Source: DASWED01 sp036394995
Lineage (GTDB): Bacteria; Actinomycetota; UBA4738; JACQTL01
Reading direction: 5' to 3'
NCBI GenBank assembly: GCA_036394995.1
Contig: DASWED010000111.1
Span: 77,515 to 141,514 of the forward strand
Length of the DNA stretch: 64,000 nucleotides
In this document: positions 1 to 8,703 of the stretch, in pieces
Position numbering within the stretch: position 1 is the first letter of the stretch
How the letters are laid out: every line of letters starts with the position of its first letter
Notes under the pieces: generated by a model
Database searches by the model: none
What the model was told of the DNA's origin: nothing
Seen by the model: only the letters and a program-made list of their open reading frames with translations
Program-made: the position numbers and the translations under genes

Positions 1-1
1 C

Positions 2-571
2 CCGTACTGGGCCTCGCTGGACGAGCTCGACCGCGCCGAGCGCCTGGCCGAGGCTGCGGCGGCGCTCGCCATGTTCCGGGAGATGTTCCCGCCGATCCCC
101 CGGGGCTGGCAGCCCGTGTCCGAGCAGTCCCTCAGGGTCCGGCTGGCGGGGGGGATGGTCGTGCTGTCCGGGCGGCTCGACCTCGTGCTCGGCCGCCGGT
201 CCCAGCTCCTGCTGGACTTCAAGTCCGGCGACGCCCGGCCCGCGCACGCCGAGGACATGCGGTTCTACGCGCTGCTGTGCACGCTGGTGTTCGGCCGGAC
301 GCCGTACCGCGTGGCCACGGTCTTCCTGCAGTCGATGGAATGGCAGGCGGAGGACGTGACCGAGGAGACCCTCGACCTGGCCGCGGACCGGGTGGTGGGG
401 GCGGCCGGATCCGCCGCGGCGCTGGCAGCGGGCCGCGAACCCGAGCTCCGCCCCGGGCCGCACTGCCGGTGGTGCCCCCGCTCGGCGAGCTGTCCCGCCC
501 TGGCCGCGGCCCGCGCGGGCGCCGACCCCGATTCGGGCCCCCCCGGCCGGTTGCCGGGCGCGTTTGTTTGA
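2..571 (+). CDS. PD-(D/E)XK family nuclease, C-terminal fragment (5' end outside window)
   Basis: The reading frame is open to the left edge, so only the last 189 residues are present. They contain the PD-(D/E)XK nuclease core: an Asp in GRLDLVL followed by LLLDFKSG, in which D-x-K forms the metal-binding and catalytic motif. A C-terminal cysteine cluster, CRWCPRSASC, has the C-x2-C-x5-C spacing of the iron-sulfur cluster in AddB/Cas4-like nucleases. The family cuts DNA and is often fused to or partnered with a helicase. The ATG at 71 is internal to the domain and not a credible start. A RecB/PDDEXK_1-type exonuclease is likely; which machine it belongs to cannot be seen. Confidence 0.8.
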   Translation, partial: PYWASLDELDRAERLAEAAAALAMFREMFPPIPRGWQPVSEQSLRVRLAGGMVVLSGRLDLVLGRRSQLLLDFKSGDARPAHAEDMRFYALLCTLVFGRTPYRVATVFLQSMEWQAEDVTEETLDLAADRVVGAAGSAAALAAGREPELRPGPHCRWCPRSASCPALAAARAGADPDSGPPGRLPGAFV

Positions 572-588
572 CCTACTGTCGGGTAGGT
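571..588. promoter_or_regulatory. Inverted repeat, putative repressor operator upstream of ccr
   Basis: ACCTAC and GTAGGT form perfect 6-base arms around a 6-base spacer (TGTCGG), starting at the last base of the nuclease stop codon and about 75 bases before the ccr start. A TTGACC hexamer at 568-573 resembles a -35 box and overlaps the left arm. The size and symmetry fit a TetR-type operator; the regulator is not in the window, so this is inference from symmetry and position. Confidence 0.45.
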
Positions 589-662
589 TATGAGGCGTCG
601 CCTCGCGCCACGCTGCGTCCGCGCCGTCCCGGTCCTGCTCGCCCAAACAAGGAGCGCTCGAG

Positions 663-1916
<1,254 letters not shown>

Positions 1917-2025
1917 CCTCCCCGCCGGTCCCTGACCGGCCCCGGCAGGATCGTTCGCTCGCATTCTCTGATGGCGCGGGACGCGATGGGTCTCGCCGGG
2001 CTTTGTACTGGTCGAGGATGGGGCC

Positions 2026-2529
2026 ATGAACGAGGCTGTCGCCGCCCCGGTGGACGCAGGTGTGACCTTCGAGCTGTTCTTCGAACAGGAGCGACGACGG
2101 CTGTGGAAGGTCATGTACCTGCTGACCGGCGACGGCCACGAGGCCGACGAGATCTCGCAGGAGGCGATGGTTCGCGTGCTGGAGCGCTGGGACCGGGTCC
2201 GGGCGATGGCCTCGCCGGCCGGATACCTCTACCGGGTCGCGTTCAACCTGCACCGACGGTCGCGCCGGCGCCGAAGGCTGATCGCGCGCGAGTCACCCCA
2301 CGAAGGGTCCCTGGACCCGGCCGCCACCGTCGCGGCCCGCGTGGACGTCATGCGCGCGCTGGCCGGCCTCAGCATGGAGCAGCGCCAGGCTCTCGTGCTC
2401 GTGGATTTCATGGATATGTCCTCGGAGGAGGCGGGGCGGCTCCTCGCGATCGATCCCTCGTCGGTTCGAAGCCGCCTGCAGCGGGCCCGGGGAGTGCTCC
2501 GGGAACGTCTGGAGGAGCCCGATGACTGA
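2026..2529 (+). CDS. ECF RNA polymerase sigma factor
   Basis: A 167-residue extracytoplasmic-function sigma factor. The sigma-2 region lies at about residues 17-85 (EADEISQEAMVRVLERW is the conserved helix) and the sigma-4 HTH at about 108-162 (LVDFMDMSSEEAGRLLAI, then SSVRSRLQRAR). It has no sigma-1 or sigma-3 domain, as usual for ECF factors. Its end overlaps the next gene by 8 bases (ATGACTGA), so the membrane-anchored propeller protein downstream is translationally coupled and is the natural candidate for its controller. The same arrangement recurs at 34568-37296. Confidence 0.9.
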   Translation: MNEAVAAPVDAGVTFELFFEQERRRLWKVMYLLTGDGHEADEISQEAMVRVLERWDRVRAMASPAGYLYRVAFNLHRRSRRRRRLIARESPHEGSLDPAATVAARVDVMRALAGLSMEQRQALVLVDFMDMSSEEAGRLLAIDPSSVRSRLQRARGVLRERLEEPDD

Positions 2530-4228
2530 CGCCCGGCACCATCTCGAGGAAGCCGCGGCGGGCTTCGAGCCGCCGAACGGCGCACTGGACCGCGTCCTCG
2601 ACGGCGCACGCAGACGGCATCGGCGACGGCGGGTCCTCGGTGCCGCCTTCGCACTGCTGATCGGGCTCGCCGGGCTGGCCGTGGCGGTGAGTGCGTTCCT
2701 CGGAAGCGGGCCCGCTCCATCGCACACGCCGACGCCCCGTCCGCCCGCGACCCGGACGCCGGGCGTGACCGCCGGCCGGGTCGGGCTGGACGCGATCCAC
2801 ATGATCGACGCTCGGGTCGGCTGGGCCCTCGAGGAGGACCGGCGGGGCAACGCCGCGCTCCTGCGAACCGACGACGGCGGGGTCTCCTGGATCGACGTGA
2901 GCCCGCTGGGGTTCTCCTGGACCTCGTCCTCGTTCTCCCTCGACGCGGACCACGCCTGGGTCGTGGTGCCGGTGGGCAAGCAGCGGGGCTACGCGTATCG
3001 GAAGGCGGCCGTGGTGCGGACGCCGGACGGGGGCCGGACCTGGCAGCGGGGGCAGGTGATCCGCCTGCGCCCCGGCGCGGAAGAGGATGTGGTGGCGTTC
3101 ACCGATCCGCTGAACGGATGGCTGGTCGCGAACGCGTGCTGCGCGATGTACCACGACTGGATCATCGTGTACCGGAGCTCCGACGGCGGCGAGACGTGGA
3201 CCCGCGTCAACGAGACGAGGCCGGGCTCGAGCCCCGGGTCGGGCCTGGCGCTGGAGCTTGCCGGGTGCGACCTCACCGCGTTCGTCTTCACCACCACCGA
3301 CACCGGGTTCGCCTCGGGCGACGGGGCGAACGGAGCCTGCCTGTTCGTCACCCGCGATGGCGGCAGGACCTGGCCGGGCCAGGACCTTCCCCCAGCTGCA
3401 TCATGCGATTGCGGCGGAACCGAGACTGCCCCCGAGTTCCCCACGACCCGGGACGGATTCATGCTCGCCGAGGTCGACGGGCCGATCCTGCTCGTGACCC
3501 ACGATGGCGCCGCGAGCTGGCAGGCCCTGCCCGTCCTGGTTCCGATCGAGGGCGGCCAGCTGGGGTCGATCGACTTCGTGGACCCGCTCCGTGGCTTCCT
3601 GGTGGTGGGTGTCGGACAGCGATCGTCCCTGTACGGCACCACCGATGGCGGCCACTCGTGGGATCTCCTGGAGACCGGCCAGGAGCTCATGTCGGTGGAA
3701 TTCGTGACGCCGGACCTCGGGTGGGGCAGGGTGGGCACCTGGGGAGGCCCCGCGGTGACGACGGACGGCGGTCGAACGTGGCGACAGCTGCCGCTCGAGA
3801 TCTCTCCGGGTCCCACCGAGGCTACCCCCCCCACGACCACAATCGGCGAGACGCTGGTGGATGACGCTCACACCCCGCAGGCCCATGTCGTCCCGATGAC
3901 CGAGCCGGTCGACATCGGGGCGGTGGGCTCCGAAGGACAGGAGCTGATCGTCCAGCCCGCCACGCCCGGCCCCGAGGTGGTGTCCGCTCAGGAGGCAGTC
4001 GACGAGGCGTGGAGGCACAACGGGGATCTCCATCCTTCGTCCGTCACTGCGGAGTTCGGCATCCTGGAGGGCTACCCGGAGTGGCTCGTGGTCTTCGACG
4101 GCGTATGCCTGATCGGGCCGGGTCGAACTGTCCCGCCCGGCGAGCCCCAGCCGGCTCCCTCGTGCTCGACCCGCGTCACCGCTCGGATCGACGGCGCCAC
4201 CGGGAAGTGGGTGGAGTCGTTCGGGTGA
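2522..4228 (+). CDS. Membrane-anchored Asp-box (BNR/Ycf48-like) propeller protein, putative sigma-factor partner
   Basis: A 568-residue single-pass membrane protein. A short basic cytoplasmic tail (1-37) precedes one transmembrane helix (about 38-60), a Pro/Thr-rich linker and a large exported domain. That domain repeats Asp-box motifs (D-G-G-x-T/S-W: DGGVSWI, DGGRTWQ, DGGETWT, DGGRTWP, DGGHSWD, DGGRTWR), so it should fold as a beta-propeller of the BNR/Ycf48 kind. The last 130 residues are different and unrecognised. The start overlaps the ECF sigma gene in the position where an anti-sigma gene usually lies, but the tail lacks the H-x3-C-x2-C zinc motif. An anti-sigma or sensory role is inferred from position only. 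Confidence 0.75.
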   Translation: MTDARHHLEEAAAGFEPPNGALDRVLDGARRRHRRRRVLGAAFALLIGLAGLAVAVSAFLGSGPAPSHTPTPRPPATRTPGVTAGRVGLDAIHMIDARVGWALEEDRRGNAALLRTDDGGVSWIDVSPLGFSWTSSSFSLDADHAWVVVPVGKQRGYAYRKAAVVRTPDGGRTWQRGQVIRLRPGAEEDVVAFTDPLNGWLVANACCAMYHDWIIVYRSSDGGETWTRVNETRPGSSPGSGLALELAGCDLTAFVFTTTDTGFASGDGANGACLFVTRDGGRTWPGQDLPPAASCDCGGTETAPEFPTTRDGFMLAEVDGPILLVTHDGAASWQALPVLVPIEGGQLGSIDFVDPLRGFLVVGVGQRSSLYGTTDGGHSWDLLETGQELMSVEFVTPDLGWGRVGTWGGPAVTTDGGRTWRQLPLEISPGPTEATPPTTTIGETLVDDAHTPQAHVVPMTEPVDIGAVGSEGQELIVQPATPGPEVVSAQEAVDEAWRHNGDLHPSSVTAEFGILEGYPEWLVVFDGVCLIGPGRTVPPGEPQPAPSCSTRVTARIDGATGKWVESFG

Positions 4229-4264
4229 GGGCTCAGGATCGGCACTCGACCCACAGGTAGTATT

Positions 4265-4480
4265 TGCGCGTCGGCGGCAGGGCCACCGAACCCGCCTCCC
4301 AGGCGGGCCGGGTAATCGCTTCCGAACGCGACGAGATCGCCCGTGGAAGTGATCCTGGCGCTGACCGGCGCCGCCGTGACGGCCTGAGGGGCGCTCGCAT
4401 CGCGCAGCTGCCAGGCGCTGCCGTCCCAGTGCTCGATCAGGGGCTCGGTATCGTGCGTGACCCCGACCGCCCACGGTGGT
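4265..4480 (-). pseudogene. Fragment of a WAVG/WDG-repeat propeller-like protein
   Basis: One minus-strand frame reads WAVGVTHDTEPLIEHWDGSAW and continues into TSTGDLVAFGSDY-like sequence. The combination W-A-V-G ... IEHWDG-x-x-W is a repeat unit common in actinobacterial secreted repeat proteins. Here only about one repeat survives, with no start, signal peptide or further repeats, between the propeller gene and a small minus-strand gene. I read it as a decayed remnant of a neighbouring propeller-type gene. Confidence 0.4.
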
Positions 4481-4511
4481 CGGGAGCCGGATCTCCCGGG
4501 CAGCGACCGGG

Positions 4512-4760
4512 CTACGGGCGGCGGAGGGAGATGACCATGTTGGCCACTCGGGTGGCGAGGACCCGCTCGCCGGGTTGGAGGCCTTCGGGGACCCCCTCGG
4601 GACCGAGGCGGGCCTGTTCGACGCGCTGGTCGGGATAGGTCACCGTGACGTCGTAGTAGGTGACGCCGTGGAGATCGAACGGCCGGACCTCCAGCACGAT
4701 GGCTTCCTGTTCTCCCAGCACCGGCTCCAGCGTACGGGGTCCATCGCGGAGGTGGCGCAA
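4512..4760 (-). CDS. Small hypothetical protein
   Basis: A minus-strand frame with convincing G/C-third-codon coding bias ends LQPGERVLATRVANMVISLRRP after a beta-rich core (AIVLEVRPFDLHGVTYYDVTVTYPD). It looks like a small soluble beta-barrel protein; I do not recognise the family. The start is unresolved: TTG at 4760 (82 residues), GTG at 4721 (69 residues), or a GTG at 4826 that would overlap the divergent gene at 4816. None has a strong Shine-Dalgarno. Confidence 0.5.
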   Translation of the reverse strand: MRHLRDGPRTLEPVLGEQEAIVLEVRPFDLHGVTYYDVTVTYPDQRVEQARLGPEGVPEGLQPGERVLATRVANMVISLRRP

Positions 4761-4815
4761 CCGAGCCCGTCGTGGTGCAGTGGTGGCCCAGTGCCCAACG
4801 AGGAGGCGGGTGACG

Positions 4816-5124
4816 ATGGTGCTCACAGTGCTCGAGGCGGAGGTGGCAGCGGACCGGGAGGCCGATCTCATCGGGGCGTTCCGGCGGGCGGCGGAGGAGC
4901 CGATCCCTCCGTTCCTGGTCCGGTCGCTCCTGGTTCGGAGCGCGGAGGCCCGCTCCACCTTTCGCATCATGACGGTGTTTCGGACTCGCGAGGACCTGGA
5001 TCGAATGCGGGCGTCGGGGGAGACGCCCCGGGGTGTGGCCATCTTCCGGGAGGCCGGCGCCGAGCCGCACCTCTCGATCTTCGAGATCGAGCACGAGCTC
5101 GTGAATCCCGCCGTGGCGCTCTGA
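4816..5124 (+). CDS. Small antibiotic-biosynthesis-monooxygenase-like (dimeric alpha-beta barrel) protein
   Basis: A 102-residue protein in the style of ABM/dimeric ferredoxin-like barrel proteins: MVLTVLEAEVA first strand, an amphipathic helix (ADLIGAFRRAAEE), then RSTFRIMTVFRTREDLDRM, the typical strand-helix pair. The frame is open further upstream, but the ATG at 4816 has AGGAGG 9 bases before it and begins exactly at the first predicted strand. Substrate unknown; the call rests on fold pattern and length only. Confidence 0.55.
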   Translation: MVLTVLEAEVAADREADLIGAFRRAAEEPIPPFLVRSLLVRSAEARSTFRIMTVFRTREDLDRMRASGETPRGVAIFREAGAEPHLSIFEIEHELVNPAVAL

Positions 5125-5181
5125 CCACGATCCGTTCACGTTGCCGCCGACCTGGCCGTTCGCGCGACGGCCCGCGGTGAG

Positions 5182-5187
5182 TACATT
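5182..5187 (+). promoter_or_regulatory. Putative -10 box (TACATT) for a leaderless phosphoketolase transcript
   Basis: TACATT matches the actinobacterial TANNNT -10 pattern. Six bases separate it from the ATG at 5194, which places the expected transcription start on the A of the start codon. No Shine-Dalgarno precedes that ATG. Confidence 0.4.
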
Positions 5188-5193
5188 GGGCGC

Positions 5194-7578
5194 ATGACGG
5201 CGGCGTCCGAACCGGCCCGGTCCGGCTCCCGGCGGGAGCTCTCGGAGGAAGAGGTCGCCCTGCTCGACGCGTACTGGCGCGCCGCCAACTACCTCTCAGT
5301 CGGGCAGATCTACCTGCTGGAAAATCCGCTCCTCCGGCGTCCCCTCGAGCCCGAGCACGTGAAGTCCCGGCTGCTCGGACATTGGGGGACCACTCCCGGC
5401 CTCAACTTCGTGTACGCGCACATGAACCGGGTGATCCGCAACTGGGACCTGGACGCCATCTACGTGATGGGGCCCGGGCATGGCGGCCCCGCCGCGGTGG
5501 CGAACGCCTACCTCGAGGGGACCTACACGGAGGTCTACCCGCACATCACGCCCGACGAGGAGGGCCTGCGGGAGCTGTTCCGCCAGTTCTCGTTCCCGGG
5601 AGGCATCCCGTCGCACGTGGCGCCCGAGACACCCGGCTCGATCCATGAGGGCGGCGAGCTCGGCTACGCGCTGTCCCACGCGTACGGGGCAGCGTTCGAC
5701 AACCCCGACCTCCTGGTGTGCTGCATCGTCGGCGACGGCGAGGCCGAGACCGGGCCGCTCGCCACCGGGTGGCATTCGAACAAGTTCCTGAACCCCGTCA
5801 CCGACGGCGCGGTCCTGCCGATCCTGCATCTGAACGGCTACAAGATCGCGAACCCCACCGTGCTGGCCCGGATCGGCGACGACGAGCTGACCTCGTTGCT
5901 GGAGGGGTACGGGCACGCCGTCCACTGGGTGGACGGCGACGACCCGGCGACCATGCATCGCGCCATGGCCTCGACGCTCGACGCGGTGGTCGAGGAGATC
6001 ACCGCGATCCAGCGCCGGGCCCGCGCGGGCGGCTCGACGGCCCGCCCCCGGTGGCCGGCGATCGTCCTCCGCACACCGAAGGGCTGGACAGGACCGAAGT
6101 CCGTGGACGGTCTCCCCACCGAGGGAACATGGCGCTCGCACCAGGTCCCGATGGCGGAGGTCCGCACGAACCCGGAGCACCTCGCGATCCTCGAGGCGTG
6201 GATGCGGAGCTACCGCCCGGAAGACCTGTTCGACGAGGACGGGGCACTCGTCTCCGAGGTGGCGGCGCTCTCGCCGAAGGCCAACCGCCGAATGAGCGCG
6301 AACCCGCACGCGAACGGCGGCCTGCTGATGCAGGACCTCACGCTCCCGGACTTCCGCGAGTACGCGGTGCCCGTGGCGAAGCCAGGGACCACGTTCAACG
6401 AGGCGACGCGGGTGCTGGGCGCGTACCTCCGCGACGTCATCCGGGAGAACCCCACCCGGTTCCGACTGTTCGGGCCCGACGAGACCGCGTCGAACCGCTT
6501 GAGCCCGGTGTTCGAGGCCACGGATCGGGCCTGGGAGGCGGAGATTCTCGACACGGACGAGCACCTGTCCCGGGACGGGCGGGTGATGGAGGTGCTGTCC
6601 GAGCACCAGTGCCAGGGATGGCTGGAGGGCTACCTCCTGACCGGGCGCCACGGGCTGTTCAACTGCTACGAGGCGTTCATCCACATCATCGACTCGATGT
6701 TCAACCAGCACGCGAAATGGCTGAAGACCACGAAGGCCATCCCGTGGCGGCGCCCGGTGGCCTCGCTCAACTACCTGCTGTCCTCGCACGTGTGGCGGCA
6801 GGACCACAACGGGTTCAGCCACCAGGACCCCGGCTTCATCGACCACGTGGTGAACAAGAAAGCGGAGATCATCCGGGTGTACCTGCCGCCGGACACGAAC
6901 TGCCTGCTGTCCGTGGCCGATCACTGCCTGCGCAGCCGCCACTACGTGAACCTCATCGTTGCCGGCAAGCAGCCGTCGCTCGACTACCTGTCGATGGAGG
7001 ATGCGGTCCTGCACTGCACGCGGGGGATCGGGATCTGGGAATGGGCTTCGAACGACGTCGGTGAGCCCGACGTGGTCATGGCCTGCGCCGGCGACATCCC
7101 CACGCTGGAGACGCTCGCGGCGGTGGACATCCTCCGCCGGGAGGAACCGTCGCTGATGATCCGGGTGGTGAACGTCGTGGATCTCATGCGTCTGCAGCCG
7201 GACACGGAGCACCCCCACGGGCTGTCCGACCGCGAGTTCGACACGCTGTTCACGGCCGACCGGCCGGTGGTGTTCGCGTACCACGGCTACCCGTGGCTCA
7301 TCCACCGCCTGACGTACCGGCGGACGAACCACCGGAACATCCACGTGCGCGGCTACAAGGAGGAGGGCACGACCACCACGCCCTTCGACATGGTCATGCT
7401 GAACGACCTGGACCGGTTCCACCTGGTGATGGACGTGATCGACCGGGTGCCGGCGCTGGGATCGCGGGCCGCCCACCTCCGCCAGCACATGGCCGACGAG
7501 CGTGTCCGGTGCCGCGCGTACACCCGCCTCGAGGGCGAGGATGACCCGGACGTCCGGGCGTGGACCTGGCCCCACTAG
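5194..7578 (+). CDS. xfp: Xylulose-5-phosphate/fructose-6-phosphate phosphoketolase
   Basis: A 794-residue thiamine-diphosphate enzyme of normal family length. Phosphoketolase splits xylulose 5-phosphate (and usually fructose 6-phosphate) with phosphate into acetyl phosphate plus an aldose phosphate. Signatures include GHWGTTPGLNFVYAH (62-76), GPGHGGPA (93-100), the ThDP/Mg site GDGEAETGP (180-188) with LNGYKIANPT after it, and QDHNGFSHQDPG in the pyrimidine-binding half. Acetate kinase begins immediately downstream, so acetyl phosphate can be turned into ATP and acetate. No Shine-Dalgarno is visible at the ATG; a TACATT -10 box 6 bases upstream suggests a leaderless message. Confidence 0.96.
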   Translation: MTAASEPARSGSRRELSEEEVALLDAYWRAANYLSVGQIYLLENPLLRRPLEPEHVKSRLLGHWGTTPGLNFVYAHMNRVIRNWDLDAIYVMGPGHGGPAAVANAYLEGTYTEVYPHITPDEEGLRELFRQFSFPGGIPSHVAPETPGSIHEGGELGYALSHAYGAAFDNPDLLVCCIVGDGEAETGPLATGWHSNKFLNPVTDGAVLPILHLNGYKIANPTVLARIGDDELTSLLEGYGHAVHWVDGDDPATMHRAMASTLDAVVEEITAIQRRARAGGSTARPRWPAIVLRTPKGWTGPKSVDGLPTEGTWRSHQVPMAEVRTNPEHLAILEAWMRSYRPEDLFDEDGALVSEVAALSPKANRRMSANPHANGGLLMQDLTLPDFREYAVPVAKPGTTFNEATRVLGAYLRDVIRENPTRFRLFGPDETASNRLSPVFEATDRAWEAEILDTDEHLSRDGRVMEVLSEHQCQGWLEGYLLTGRHGLFNCYEAFIHIIDSMFNQHAKWLKTTKAIPWRRPVASLNYLLSSHVWRQDHNGFSHQDPGFIDHVVNKKAEIIRVYLPPDTNCLLSVADHCLRSRHYVNLIVAGKQPSLDYLSMEDAVLHCTRGIGIWEWASNDVGEPDVVMACAGDIPTLETLAAVDILRREEPSLMIRVVNVVDLMRLQPDTEHPHGLSDREFDTLFTADRPVVFAYHGYPWLIHRLTYRRTNHRNIHVRGYKEEGTTTTPFDMVMLNDLDRFHLVMDVIDRVPALGSRAAHLRQHMADERVRCRAYTRLEGEDDPDVRAWTWPH

Positions 7579-7582
7579 GTCG

Positions 7583-8698
7583 TTGCGAATCCTCGTCGTG
7601 AACGCGGGCTCGAGCAGCCTGAAGCTCGCGGTGCTCGAGGATGGCGACCGGGTCCTGGCGTCGGAGAATCTCCCCGCGCCGCGAGGCCGGGTCGACGAGG
7701 ACGCCCTCCGCCAGGCCATCGACCGGTCCCCGCCGATCGAGGCCGTCGGCCACCGCATCGTCCACGGCGGGACGGAGTTCGTGGAGGCGGTCCTGCTCTC
7801 GGCCGACGTGGTCCAGCGCCTTCGCGCTCTCACCGACCTGGCTCCGCTGCACCAGCCCAAGTCGCTCCGTGGGGTGGAGGTCGTCTCCCGCGCCCTCCCG
7901 GACGTCCCGGCGGTGGGCTGCTTCGACACCGCCTTCCACGCCGGGATGCCCGCGGCGGCCTCGACGTACGCGCTCCCGCCCGAATGGCGGAAGCGCTGGG
8001 ACCTGCGCCGGTTCGGGTTCCACGGGCTGTCCCACGCGTGGGCGTCCCGGCGGGCGGCGGATCTCATGGGCCGGCCCGTGGAGGACGTCCGGGTGGTGAC
8101 GTGCCACCTGGGCGCGGGGGGCTCGCTGTGCGCGGTCCACGGGGGTCGGTCGGTGGACACCACCATGGGGTTCACGCCGCTCGAGGGTCTGGTGATGGCC
8201 ACGAGATCCGGCTCGGTCGACCCCGGCCTGCTGCTGTGGCTGGAGGAGCACGTGGGCATGCCTCCGTCCGAGCTGGCGTCCACGCTCGAGCATCGTTCGG
8301 GGCTTCTCGGATTGACCGGAACCGCCGATATGCGATCGATCCTCCAGACCGAGGCGGACGGGTCCGAAGAGGCGGCAATCGCCGTCGAGGTGTACCTCCA
8401 CCGCCTCCGGGCCGCCGTCGCGGCGATGGCCGCCGCCATGGACGGCCTCGACGCGCTGGTGTTCACCGGCGGAGTGGGCGAGGGCTCCGCCGTCATCCGC
8501 TCGCGAACCGCCCGCGGGCTGGGATTCCTCGGGGTTGAGATCGACGAGGACGCCAATGCCGCGCCGGACGCGGAGGCCGACATCGGCGCCGGCGAGGCAC
8601 GAGTCCGCATGTTCGTGGTCCGGGCCCGCGAGGACCTCGAGATCGCCCGGCAGGTGACGGCGCTGCTCGATGGGCGGGCCGGCCGGCCCGAGTCGTAG
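7583..8698 (+). CDS. ackA: Acetate kinase
   Basis: Acetate kinase interconverts acetyl phosphate + ADP and acetate + ATP. The sequence starts with the phosphate-binding LRILVVNAGSSSLK and has GHRIVHGG, RFGFHGLSHAW, CHLGAGGSL, the ATRSGSVDPG loop and FTGGVGEGSA of the ASKHA fold. I chose the TTG at 7583, 4 bases after the phosphoketolase stop, because it sits directly before the first beta strand; this gives 371 residues, a little short for the family. In-frame ATGs at 7541 and 7502 would overlap xfp and add residues with no family match. The tight spacing means co-transcription with xfp. The stop lies 5 bases from the convergent gene at 8704. Confidence 0.93.
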   Translation: MRILVVNAGSSSLKLAVLEDGDRVLASENLPAPRGRVDEDALRQAIDRSPPIEAVGHRIVHGGTEFVEAVLLSADVVQRLRALTDLAPLHQPKSLRGVEVVSRALPDVPAVGCFDTAFHAGMPAAASTYALPPEWRKRWDLRRFGFHGLSHAWASRRAADLMGRPVEDVRVVTCHLGAGGSLCAVHGGRSVDTTMGFTPLEGLVMATRSGSVDPGLLLWLEEHVGMPPSELASTLEHRSGLLGLTGTADMRSILQTEADGSEEAAIAVEVYLHRLRAAVAAMAAAMDGLDALVFTGGVGEGSAVIRSRTARGLGFLGVEIDEDANAAPDAEADIGAGEARVRMFVVRAREDLEIARQVTALLDGRAGRPES

Positions 8699-8703
8699 CG
8701 GGT

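Noticed and set aside
2522..4228. Calling the propeller protein a zinc anti-sigma factor
   Set aside because: The cytoplasmic tail has no H-x3-C-x2-C motif and is only about 37 residues; position alone does not prove the role.
5296..8610. 1104-codon minus-strand open frame
   Set aside because: It lies antisense to phosphoketolase and acetate kinase, has low-complexity Arg/Val/Asp composition and no motifs; it is a GC-rich shadow.
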